A program made the translations under genes and the position numbers. A stretch of 64,000 nucleotides of DNA from Thereva unica (lineage: Eukaryota; Arthropoda; Insecta; Diptera; Therevidae): contig OX465283.1 in NCBI GenBank assembly GCA_949987705.1, forward strand, positions 93,917,813-93,981,812, read 5' to 3'. Numbering within the stretch: the stretch's first letter is position 1; each line of letters starts with the position of its first letter. Positions 22,929-33,873 of this stretch are shown piece by piece. Below the pieces are notes generated by a model. That model was given only the letters and a program-made list of their open reading frames with translations, was not told the DNA's origin and ran no database searches.

Positions 22929-23678
22929 CATGTTATAGCATCATTGTTTCGTTTTCTTGTGGATTAGGCCTACTGGGGAAAGCACAATGCTAGGAAAAAA
23001 TGTTTAAAGTAAATTTTATACGGAATTTTATAACAAACATATTTGTTGGTATAACTTTGTCATCGTAAATAAATAGTTGACTAGATATTGGAAAAAAACC
23101 ATTTTTAATAAACTTTTGAGATGTAATACAGCTATAAATATCAACTTTATAGGAAAAAGTAAAGGTAACAAATGTGGGCAATGATGAGCGATATAATCAG
23201 TTTTGAAATGAAACGAGAGCAGAAAAAGATATTGGGAATTTTTTTGAATTTACGCTTTGCGACATTTAAAGCGCTATAACTCGCGAAATATTAGCCCTAT
23301 GTAAAAATTATAGAAGCAAAAATTATAGATAATAGTGTGCTCTGTAAGTCTTAGGAAGGATTTTTTTATGGCGGGCTAACCGTTAACGAAATATAGTGCA
23401 AAGAAAGTGATACATAAAGTTTGAAGCACTATAACTCCGAGCATATTGACTTAACAAAAAAATTTCTGAACAAAAAAGTTAAATCACTTATTTATCTACA
23501 AAAAAGATTATATACATTTTTGTCGTAAAACGCATAGTTTCTGAGATATAGAATTAAACGCGTTTCCCTTCATTGTAAGTGAAGCATAAGGGTGGGGATG
23601 ACGCCATTTTGAATTTAAGCTCATAAAAATATATAAAAATATTTGGTAAAAAAAAAATCGCGTGCGATATTTTTCGCA

Positions 23679-24029
23679 TTACGAAGGCCTTTTTTTGACC
23701 TTGGACTATACCCTTCCTGAACACAGCAATAGGAAAAAGCGCAAAGGAATCTATTTTTAGATCCGCAGCCACTAAAATCAAAGCCGCAGCTTCTGATTTT
23801 GTTTTCAAATGCGCGAAAGGCTTTCACATAAACCAGAAAAAGTTTATTTCGAAAACTAACCATATATAGCGGAGCACAAAACCCTGCGATATTAGCGTCC
23901 CCAGCTCATGGTGCCGTAGCCTGAAGTTAATTTAACTCGCGTTTGTTCATATCTACTTAGTATATTATAATCAATGTTGTCTATTTGCCGTTGATCGCAG
24001 TCAACTTGCATCACTTCAAGAAATTATGG
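23679..24029. other. Unassigned spacer
   Basis: Between the long-arm element and the Helitron Rep scrap. Short reverse-strand frames here have no recognisable motif. Confidence 0.4.
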
Positions 24030-24205
24030 ATCAGTAGGCTCATGAGGCATGTCTGTCGAAATAACATCATCATTTCCTCTGGCCTTATTTTATCAACCAA
24101 CCAAATTAGAATGTGGGCACGTGGCAATCCACGTTTCTTTCACTCAACTGAGTACATTCAGCAACGTTTCTCTCCAAATACATGATTTTTTACAATCAAA
24201 TCAAG
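24030..24205 (-). pseudogene. Fragment of a Helitron replication initiator (Rep)
   Basis: On the reverse strand, KKRGLPRAHILIWLVDKIRP followed after a frame change by DDVISTDMPHEP matches the conserved 'E.QKRGLPHAHIL..L...IRP..iDdiIsaEiPd' segment of Helitron Rep-helicase proteins, just after the HUH nuclease region. The sequence upstream (FGEKRC.MYSVE) also fits. Only about 55 residues remain, with stops. Its position cannot be the missing 5' part of the adjacent Helitron-like unit, because on this strand Rep would have to lie at higher coordinates than the helicase. It is therefore a separate older Helitron piece into which, or next to which, unit I inserted. Confidence 0.65.
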
Positions 24206-24217
24206 GAGTGATTTTAA

Positions 24218-24756
24218 TCCCACCAAAAAACATTAGAAATGTGAATTAGAAGTTCGTGGGCGCGGAAATTATTTATTGGGACAGTTTTAAACACACTTAT
24301 AACAAAAAGAAGTGATATGGATTAGTCAAGATGAATCGTTAATAGCATGAAATAATTAAACACGTGCATTTACGAACGAATTCAAAGGAATTATACAACA
24401 ATTTTAGAGCATGAATCTCAGCTGTCCTTCGAAATGTAACAAATTTTATTAGAAACACTATAGACTGAGCCACACTGAATTCAGCAAAGATTCATGCTAG
24501 GTATACAACGAACGCGCCCGCCAACTTTTTTGCGGTTGATAATACTTTATTGAGTTTTAAATAAAAATTGGCAGTTGTATAATTCCTTTGAATTCGTTCG
24601 TAAATGCACGTGTTTAATTATTTCATGCTATTAACGATTCATCTTGACTAATCCATATCACTTCTTTTTGTTATAAGTGTGTTTAAAACTGTCCCAATAA
24701 ATAATTTCCGCGCCCACGAACTTCTAATTCACATTTTTAATGTTTTTTTGGTGGGA
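24218..24756. repeat. 540-bp terminal palindrome of unit I
   Basis: Inverted arms of about 190 bp, nearly perfect, starting TCCCACCAAAAAA and including GAAGTTCGTGGGCGCGG and GCACGTGTTTAATTATT. It looks like a MITE in its own right, yet its outer tip is exactly the boundary of the whole unit. On the inner side it is followed by TATCACTC. Confidence 0.75.
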
Positions 24757-24855
24757 TATCACTCTTTTTTGTTTTAATACATTCTAAAATAAAAAATAAA
24801 TAATCTTCTGTATAAAGAAATATTATGTATTTAATTGTTCATTATATTTTTTTAT

Positions 24856-25976
24856 TTATTTTATAAGTAGGTAATAACAAAATAACAAAATGCAGGAATT
24901 CAAATTAATATTATTGCCTTTGTAAAAAAAAACATAAGCTCCTTTCGAGTTTCTCGGCCAAGATTTTTTCTGCACTATGGAATCATTGATCCATAACCAG
25001 CTCGATTTTTGTTTCAATATGCTGATGTAATGACCTTGTTCGAGTGTTCCTGTGTGGAATATAGCACTAATCACTTTATAATTTGAACCTCTTATATGCA
25101 ATTTTGCAGAAGTGACAGCTTTGATATCGCATTGCTCAATTTTAATAAACTTTTTATTTTTCAGTTCGAATAATTTCAGTTGTATTATGAGAACAGGTGC
25201 TACCGAAATCATTTCCGATTTACGAATCTTTTGAGTGTACCAACAATTTTTACATTGACCACTCAGGGTTTCTCGTTTTCCAAATTCATGATCAATAAGT
25301 TGCTGAAGAGTTACAGTATCTCGTTAAGCAATCGTTACTGATAACGAAATCATTATATTTGTTTCCACAGTTGCACTTGTAAATATACAGTTTGGATTGA
25401 GACATGTTGTTGTATATCTTACATTATGTTCAACGATATTTCTAATATTTCCTGTCTTAATAAATAAATCACTTGACAAACGTCTTGGTGAAAATGTGTT
25501 CCATATATTTGTGTATTTAAAAAATTCTTAAGTGGCCGGACGTCTACATTTTTTTGAACTGATAAATAATTTAGCAATGTCTTGTATAACATGTGATTTT
25601 CTGGTAATTTTAACAACTCCTTTTTTATAGTAGAACAATTAAAAATGCACTGCGGGGCTGCGTTAGCATAACACGAAGCACCATGCAAATTTGGTAGCCC
25701 CCGAACATTTCCAAAATTTACAGCGTCATTAGTAAAAGTACCTTGTATATTCGAAACCTCCGAGATTGCATTCCACCTTTTATCAATAACTGGCAGAGAC
25801 GAATTTTTTTTAAATTTAATGTTTGGTAAATCTGGACGATATTTTTCTCTTAGCCAATTGTATTCAACTATTGCTTCAAGATTTACTTTAACACTAGATG
25901 GATCAAAATTGATTAAATGCAAACCGTCCAAGAATGTGAGTCTAAACAATGCTACATAAACCTGTCCGGGAGCAAA
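24856..25976 (-). pseudogene. Helitron helicase C-terminus fused to a ubiquitin-specific protease domain (copy I)
   Basis: Reading on the reverse strand from 25976: FAPGQVYVALFRL then LDGLHLINFDPSSVK, the last conserved segment of Helitron/PIF1-type helicases. About 85 residues further comes GLPNLHGASCYANA, the Cys box of C19 (USP) proteases with the catalytic Cys intact, then HQDVCQVIYLL (QDD-box-like), two Cys pairs (TCLNPNC and QCKNC) as in USP zinc-binding fingers, and finally TGTLEQGHYISI and WLWINDS, the His box with catalytic His and Asn/Asp. The domain is broken by a frame change near 25450, a stop near 25324, and at least one further stop or frame change before 25212. All three copies share these lesions, so the gene was dead before the unit multiplied. 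Helicase sequence upstream is lost at a stop, just before the array begins. Confidence 0.75.
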
Positions 25977-27415
25977 CTAAAAGTACTAATGATAATAAAC
26001 AACATAAACCTGCATTATTGACTCAAATGTTTCAGTTATATCGCTTATTGTGTTGTCCTTATTCTTCCCTTTCATTTGATACCCATGTCGAGGGGTATGT
26101 TAAGAAAATGGTAATCGGGCCTCTTCAGATGACCGCCGTGGCTCTTACGGTATATTGAGTACACTATACCGCTTAGTGTGTTCTACTTATGATTACCTTT
26201 AATTAGATACCCATGTCGATGGGCTATGTAAAAAAATGGTTATCCGCTCTCTTGAGATAACCGCCGTGGATCTAAATATATTTTGAGTATACTAAATCGC
26301 TTATTGTTTTCTACTTATCATTCCCTTTCTTTTGATACCCATGTCGAGGGGGTTGTGAAGAAAATGGTAATGCGTCCTCTTGAGGTGGCCTCGGTGGATC
26401 TAACTAGATATTGAGTATACTATATTGCTTACTGTCTTCTACTTAAGATACGCTTTCAATTGATACCTATGTCGAGGTGGTGGTGAAGAAATGGTAGTCC
26501 GCCCTCTTGAGACGGCCGCCATGGATATAAAGACATAGCTTATTGTATTCTACTTATCATACCCTTTCATTTGATACCCATGTCGAGGGGGTTGTGAAGA
26601 AAATGGTAATACATCCTCTTGAGGTGGCCTCGGTGGATCTAACTATTTATTGAATATACTATATTGCTTATTGTATTCTACTTATCATACCCTTTCATTT
26701 GATACCCATGTCGAGGGGGTTGTGAAGAAAATGGTAATGCGTCCTTTTGAGGTGGCTTCGGTGGATCTAACCAGATATTAAATATACTATATTGCTTATT
26801 GTCTTCTACTTAAGATACCCTTTCAATTGATACCTATGTCGAGGTGGTGGTGAAGTAATGGTAGTCCGCCCTCTTGAGACGGCCGCCATGGATATAAAGA
26901 CATAGCTTATTGTATTCTGCTTATCATACCCTTTCATTTGATACCCATGTCGTGGGGGTTGTGACGAAAATGGTAATGCGTCCTCTTGAGGTGGCCTCGG
27001 TGGATCTAACTATCTATTGAGTATACTATATTGCTTATTGTATTCTACTTATCATACCTTTTCATTTGATACTCATATCGAGGGGGTTGTGAAGAAAATG
27101 GTAATCCGCCCTCTTGAGATGACCGCCATGGATCTAACCAGATATTGAGTATATTATATCGCTTATGGTATTCTACTTATGATACCCTTTCAATTGATAC
27201 CTATGTCGAGGTGGTGGTGAAGAAATTGTAGTCCGCCCTCTTGAGACGGCCGCCATGGATATAAAGACATAGCTTATTGTATTCTACTTATCATACCCTT
27301 TAATTTGATACTCATGTCATGGGGGTTGTGAAGAAAATGGTAATACGTCCTCTTGAGGTGGCCTCGGTAGATCTAACTATTTATTGAATATACTACATTG
27401 CTTATTGTATTCTAC

Positions 27416-27888
27416 TTTTTTTTTTTTTTTTTTTTTATGTGACACACTAGAGACTTAGGGAAGGCCCCTTTGTACTGTCGACCATGTATTTATTTTGAAT
27501 ATGTCGAACAGCAGCTCTAGTCGGAAGATAGCGAGAGAAATGAAGGAAAGAACTGTCACAACCTAGCTGCGGTATTTTTTATATCACCTACTTCCAACCA
27601 TTTCGCGACTCTGACACCGGAGCATCGAGAACAACCCGCTGGAGTGTTATGCCTCCTGAAACGAGTTGAATCTCATCAACCAACCGATGACATGCGCTTG
27701 GTGGAGCGGGGAAGAGAACTAGTGAAGGCTATGACAGGAGGAATCAGGAATGCAGAGGGAAGAAGAAAGAAGGAAAGTTATGTAGGCGGGAAATTGGGAA
27801 AGGCTAGGACCGTGGCACCACCGGGAATCGAACCCGGGACCTCTGGGGATAGTAGTCAGGCGCCTTACCCCTAGACTACCGAGGCCCA
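27416..27888 (-). mobile_element. tRNA-derived SINE in array I, first copy
   Basis: About 470 bp on the reverse strand: poly-T at the left is the A-tail, and the tRNA-like head is at the right. The head (27815-27888) has an A box TAGTCTAGGGG and a B box GGTTCGATTCC, the internal RNA polymerase III promoter. The array sequence CTACTT occurs on both sides. The 76-residue frame crossing it is the antisense of the body and is not a gene. Confidence 0.8.
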
Positions 27889-30210
27889 CTACTACTTATC
27901 ATACCCTTTCATTTGATATCCATGTCGAGGGGGTTGTGAAGAAAATGGTAATCCGCCCTCTTGAGATGACCGCCAGGGATCTAACCAGATATTGAGTATA
28001 TTATATCGCTTATGGTATTCTACTTATGATACCCTTTCAATTGATACCTATGTCGAGGTGGTGGTGAAGAAATGGTAGTCTGCCCTCTTGAGACGGCCGC
28101 CATGGATATAAAGACATAGCTTATTGTATTCTACCTATCATACCCTTTCATTTGATACCCATGTCGTGGGGGTTGTGAAGAAAATGGTAATACGTCCTCT
28201 TGAGGTGGCCTCGGTGGATCTAACTATTTATTGAGTATACTAAATTGCTTATTGTATTCTACTTATCATACCTTTTCATTTGATACTCATATCGAGGGGG
28301 TTGTGAAGAAAATGGTAATCCGCCCTCTTGAGATGACAGCCATGGATCTAACCATATAGAGTATATTATATCGCTTATGGTATTCTACTTATGATACCCT
28401 TTCAATTGATACCTATGTCGAGGTGGTGTGGTGGTGAAGAAATGGTAGTCCGCCCTCTCTAGACGGCCGCCATGGATATTAAGACATAGCTTATTGTATT
28501 CTACTTATCATACCCTTTCATTTGATACCCATGTCGAGGGGGTTGTGAAGAAAATGGTAATGCGTCCTCTTGAGGTGGCCTCGGTGGATCTAACTATTTA
28601 TTGAATATACTATTTTGCTTATTGTATTCTACTTATCATACCCTCTCATTTGATATCCATGTCTAGGGGGTTGTGAAAAAATGGTAATCCGCCCTCTTGA
28701 GATGACCGCCATGGATCTAACCAGATATTGAGTATATTATATCGCTTATGGTATTCTACTTATGATACCCTTTCAATTGATACCTATGTCGAGGTGGTGG
28801 TGAAGAAATGGTAGTCCGCCCTCTCTAGACGGCCGCCATGGATATTAAGACATAGCTTATTGTATTCTACTTATCATACCCTTTCATTTGATACCCATGT
28901 CGAGGGGGTTGTGAAGAAAATGGTAATGCGTCCTCTTGAGGTGGCCTCGGTGGATCTAACCAGATTTTGACTATACTATATTGCTTATTGTCTTCTACTT
29001 AAGATACCCTTTCAATTGATACCTATGTCGAGGTGGTGGTGAAGAAATGGTAGTCCGCCCTCTTGAGATGGCCGCCATGGATATAAAGACATAGCTTATT
29101 GTATTCTACTTATCATACCCTTTCATTTGATACCCATGTCGTGGGGGTTGTGAAGAAAATGGTAATGCGTCCTCTTGAGGTGGCCTCGGTGGATCTAACT
29201 AGATATTGAGTATACTATATTGCTTACTGTCTTCTACTTAAGATACGCTTTCAATTGATACCTATGTCGAGGTGGTGGTGAAGAAATGGTAGTCCGCCCT
29301 CTTGAGACGGCCGCCATGGATATAAAGACATAGCTTATTGTATTCTACTTATCATACCCTTTCATTTGATACCCATGTCGAGGGGGTTGTGAAGAAAATG
29401 GTAATACATCCTCTTGAGGTGGCCTCGGTGGATCTAACTATTTATTGAATATACTATATTGCTTATTGTATTCTACTTATCATACCCTTTCATTTGATAC
29501 CCATGTCGAGGGGGTTGTGAAGAAAATGGTAATGCGTCCTTTTGAGGTGGCTTCGGTGGATCTAACCAGATATTAAATATACTATATTGCTTATTGTCTT
29601 CTACTTAAGATACCCTTTCAATTGATACCTATGTCGAGGTGGTGGTGAAGTAATGGTAGTCCGCCCTCTTGAGACGGCCGCCATGGATATAAAGACATAG
29701 CTTATTGTATTCTGCTTATCATACCCTTTCATTTGATACCCATGTCGTGGGGGTTGTGACGAAAATGGTAATGCGTCCTCTTGAGGTGGCCTCGGTGGAT
29801 CTAACTATCTATTGAGTATACTATATTGCTTATTGTATTCTACTTATCATACCTTTTCATTTGATACTCATATCGAGGGGGTTGTGAAGAAAATGGTAAT
29901 CCGCCCTCTTGAGATGACCGCCATGGATCTAACCAGATATTGAGTATATTATATCGCTTATGGTATTCTACTTATGATACCCTTTCAATTGATACCTATG
30001 TCGAGGTGGTGGTGAAGAAATTGTAGTCCGCCCTCTTGAGACGGCCGCCATGGATATAAAGACATAGCTTATTGTATTCTACTTATCATACCCTTTAATT
30101 TGATACTCATGTCATGGGGGTTGTGAAGAAAATGGTAATACGTCCTCTTGAGGTGGCCTCGGTAGATCTAACTATTTATTGAATATACTACATTGCTTAT
30201 TGTATTCTAC

Positions 30211-30681
30211 TTTTTTTTTTTTTTTTTTATGTGACACACTAGAGACTTAGGGAAGGCCCCTTTGTACTGTCGACCATGTATTTATTTTGAATATGTCGAA
30301 CAGCAGCTCTAGTCGGAAGATAGCGAGAGAAATGAAGGAAAGAACTGTCACAACCTAGCTGCGGTATTTTTTTATATCACCTACTTCCAACCATTTCGCG
30401 ACTCTGACACCGGAGCATCGAGAACAACTCGCTGGAGTGTTATGCCTCCTGAAACGAGTTGAATCTCATCAACCAACCGATGACATGCGCTTGGTGGAGC
30501 GGGGAAGAGAACTAGTGAAGGCTATGACAGGAGGAATCAGGAATGCAGAGGGAAGAAGAAAGAAGGAAAGTTATGTAGGCGGGAAATTGGGAAAGGCTAG
30601 GACCGTGGCACCACCGGGAATCGAACCCGGGACCTCTGGGGATAGTAGTCAGGCGCCTTACCCCTAGACTACCGAGGCCCA
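30211..30681 (-). mobile_element. tRNA-derived SINE in array I, second copy
   Basis: Practically identical to the 27416 copy and in the same array context, 2793-2795 bp away. It arose by duplication of the array segment, not by a second insertion. Confidence 0.85.
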
Positions 30682-32095
30682 CTACTACTTATCATACCCT
30701 TTCATTTGATATCCATGTCGAGGGGGTTGTGAAGAAAATGGTAATCCGCCCTCTTGAGATGACCGCCAGGGATCTAACCAGATATTGAGTATATTATATC
30801 GCTTATGGTATTCTACTTATGATACCCTTTCAATTGATACCTATGTCGAGGTGGTGGTGAAGAAATGGTAGTCTGCCCTCTTGAGACGGCCGCCATGGAT
30901 ATAAAGACATAGCTTATTGTATTCTACCTATCATACCCTTTCATTTGATACCCATGTCGTGGGGGTTGTGAAGAAAATGGTAATACGTCCTCTTGAGGTG
31001 GCCTCGGTGGATCTAACTATTTATTGAGTATACTAAATTGCTTATTGTATTCTACTTATCATACCTTTTCATTTGATACTCATATCGAGGGGGTTGTGAA
31101 GAAAATGGTAATCCGCCCTCTTGAGATGACAGCCATGGATCTAACCATATAGAGTATATTATATCGCTTATGGTATTCTACTTATGATACCCTTTCAATT
31201 GATACCTATGTCGAGGTGGTGGTGAAGAAATGGTAGTCCGCCCTCTCTAGACGGCCGCCATGGATATTAAGACATAGCTTATTGTATTCTACTTATCATA
31301 CCCTTTCATTTGATACCCATGTCGAGGGGGTTGTGAAGAAAATGGTAATGCGTCCTCTTGAGGTGGCCTCGGTGGATCTAACTATTTATTGAATATACTA
31401 TTTTGCTTATTGTATTCTACTTATCATACCCTCTCATTTGATATCCATGTCTAGGGGGTTGTGAAAAAATGGTAATCCGCCCTCTTGAGATGACCGCCAT
31501 GGATCTAACCAGATATTGAGTATATTATATCGCTTATGGTATTCTACTTATGATACCCTTTCAATTGATACCTATGTCGAGGTGGTGGTGAAGAAATGGT
31601 AGTCCGCCCTCTCTAGACGGCCGCCATGGATATTAAGACATAGCTTATTGTATTCTACTTATCATACCCTTTCATTTGATACCCATGTCGAGGGGGTTGT
31701 GAAGAAAATGGTAATGCGTCCTCTTGAGGTGGCCTCGGTGGATCTAACCAGATTTTGACTATACTATATTGCTTATTGTCTTCTACTTAAGATACCCTTT
31801 CAATTGATACCTATGTCGAGGTGGTGGTGAAGAAATGGTAGTCCGCCCTCTTGAGATGGCCGCCATGGATATAAAGACATAGCTTATTGTATTCTACTTA
31901 TCATACCCTTTCATTTGATACCCATGTCGTGGGGGTTGTGAAGAAAATGGTAATGCGTCCTCTTGAGGTGGCCTCGGTGGATCTAACTATTTATTGAGTA
32001 TACTTATTGCTTATTGTATTCTACTTATCATACCATTTCATTGGATACCCATGTCGAGGGGGTTGTGAAGAAAATGGTAATCCGCCCTCTTGAGA

Positions 32096-32755
32096 CGCGT
32101 ACCATGCGTACACTTTTTGTTAATCATCGAAATGATAGGGAATACTATTTGACATAAACAGTGCTGGATTTGACTAACTTGTAAAGAATATGCCATATTT
32201 TTAGAAATAAATTACGATTACGAACTCGGCGTTCGGTATTTCAAAATTTTACTCTACATTTGTACTGTGAACTACACGTTTTTTATAGTACCTAACGCAA
32301 TCTGATACCATAGTTGCGACTAACCACTTTAAATGAATACATTTTGTTAATCATCTAATGCCATCTGGCATCAACAGTTCGAGTAAACACTTTTCGACTA
32401 ACTAGTAGCACCATCTCCTTTATTGAGCAATTGAAATAACTTAGAGCGTCATCTGACAGAATAATTTTGAGTACCCACTTTTTTTAGACTGAAGGAGAAG
32501 AAAAAAGTTCGATTCGAAATGTAAAAAATGTAAAAATAAAGAAAACGAAGAATGATAGGAAAAAAAAAACTCATGGAATAATAAATTATTTATATTTTGT
32601 TTATCGGTTACAAATGAAAAATTACTTATATTGCTTTTAAAAAGGTGATAAATCGCATAATTTTATAAAAAAAACACCTTGTTTTCTATGTTTAGGCGTA
32701 AATAAGGCATTAGCTGTTTGCCCTTACGAACTCGGCAAACTACCGCTTGCCTTGA
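32096..32755. other. Tail of unit I with terminal hairpin
   Basis: About 660 bp, shared by all three units. No coding frame. It ends with a stem GTTTGCC (32716-32722) and GGCAAAC (32734-32740), an 11-nt loop, and 15 nt to the boundary. A hairpin at such a distance is what is expected near a Helitron 3' end. Equivalent hairpins lie at 38942-38966 and 53570-53594. Confidence 0.65.
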
Positions 32756-33234
32756 TTTTTGCTGTCATGTCCTAACGATCCATTGGCGATTGAAGGGGGA
32801 ACATGAGAGATTCAATCTCCTCCCATTGTGGATTGCAAGTAAAAGTTATGAACAAATCTAGGCGACCAGGGATACATACTTTCTCACACACACTATGTGT
32901 GTAGGGATTTCGAATTGCATCGATAGTTCCAACTATCCGAAATTGTAAAAGTGACAGTTTAGCTGCACCAGCTTCCAGTTTTTTTTGTGCTTTTCACATC
33001 AGCTTTTGCCGAAAACTACTAAATAAAGTTAATTTTAATATCAAATTGGGTCAAAAGAAAGAAAGGGAACAACACTTCCACTATTACCTATCATTAATCA
33101 TTGTTAGGATATCAATACTATTAAACGGGTTAGTAAATATTAATATCGCAAACCAGCCGACGTAAGAAGCTACAGGTACAACGCTCAGTGCGACATCCAA
33201 GTACTAGATCATCTAATTTTTAGTGTATTGTCTA
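32756..33234. other. 479-bp spacer between units I and II
   Basis: Unique sequence not present in the units. No gene, repeat boundary or RNA gene recognised. Confidence 0.5.
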
Positions 33235-33774
33235 TCCCACCAAAAAAACATTAAAAATGTGAATTAGAAGTTCGTGGGCGCGGAAATTATTTATTGGGAC
33301 AGTTTTAAACACACTTATAACAAAAAGAAGTGATATGGATTAGTCAAGATGAATCGTTAATAGCATGAAATAATTAAACACGTGCATTTACGAACGAATT
33401 CAAAGGAATTATACAACAATTTTAGAGCATGAATCTCAGCTGTCCTTCGAAATGTAACAAATTTTATTAGAAACACTATAGACTGAGCCACACTGAATTC
33501 AGCAAAGATTCATGCTAGGTATACAACGAACGCGCCCGCCAACTTTTTTGCGGTTGATAATACTTTATTGAGTTTTAAATAAAAATTGGCAGTTGTATAA
33601 TTCCTTTGAATTCGTTCGTAAATGCACGTGTTTAATTATTTCATGCTATTAACGATTCATCTTGACTAATCCATATCACTTCTTTTTGTTATAAGTGTGT
33701 TTAAAACTGTCCCAATAAATAATTTCCGCGCCCACGAACTTCTAATTCACATTTTTAATGTTTTTTTGGTGGGA
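33235..33774. repeat. 540-bp terminal palindrome of unit II
   Basis: Same as 24218-24756, with only scattered differences, and again forming the exact left boundary of the unit. Confidence 0.75.
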
Positions 33775-33873
33775 TATCACTCTTTTTTGTTTTAATACAT
33801 TCTAAAATAAAAAATAAATAATCTTCTGTATAAAGAAATATTATGTATTTTATTGTTCATTATATTTTTTTAT

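Larger units (their letters stand above)
19767..23678. mobile_element. 3.9 kb element with about 600-bp inverted arms
   Basis: The left arm (19767-20288 plus about 21498-21576) is the inverted relative of the right arm (about 23080-23678). The tips start TGCGAAAAATAYCGCACGCG. The arms share long identities such as GGGTGGGGATGACGCCAT and AAAGTTGATATTTAT. The left arm is interrupted by a 1.2 kb element. The interior holds the decayed gene at 22198-22928, the only coding sequence recognised, so this is probably a defective copy of a transposon whose transposase is lost. Superfamily not assigned; no clear target duplication. Confidence 0.65.
26040..32095 (+). repeat. Minisatellite array of unit I
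   Basis: Tandem units of about 128 and 111 bp. Landmarks in each unit: GATACCCATGTCGAGGGGG (or GATACCTATGTCGAGGTGG), GTGAAGAAAATGGTAAT, CCTCTTGAGRYGGCC, and GCTTATTGTATTCTACTTA. The 111-bp type carries GGATATAAAGACATAGC. A block of about 2.79 kb is repeated once more in tandem: offsets of 2793-2795 bp relate 26400-29190 to 29195-31985. Two identical-site SINE copies (27416, 30211) mark that duplication. About 40 units in total. Confidence 0.85.
24218..32755. mobile_element. Helitron-like unit, copy I (8.5 kb)
   Basis: Same ends as copies II and III: TCCCACCAAAAAA on the left and GCTTGCCTTGA on the right. In all three the base before is A and the base after is T, and there is no consistent target duplication, which fits Helitron insertion between A and T. 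Order from the left: 540-bp palindrome (24218-24756), reverse-strand helicase-USP remnant, minisatellite array (26040-32095), 650-bp tail with a terminal hairpin. This copy is longest because about 2.8 kb of the array is duplicated. Neither end shows a canonical CTRR, so the transposition orientation is unresolved. Confidence 0.7.

Noticed and set aside
25949..26158. 69-codon forward frame, repeated at 34967 and 51783
   Set aside because: Antisense of the helicase end running into the first minisatellite unit.
27644..27874. 76-codon forward frame, repeated at 30437 and 36663
   Set aside because: It is the antisense of the tRNA-derived SINE body and head; the repeats are copies of the SINE, not of a gene.
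27815..27888. tRNA gene on the reverse strand
   Set aside because: A and B boxes are present, but it is the 5' head of a SINE: it continues into a body and an A-tail, recurs at 30211, 36434 and 53797, and the anticodon arm is not convincing.
26040..32095. CRISPR array
   Set aside because: Repeats are 111-128 bp with no short spacers, in a eukaryotic transposon context.
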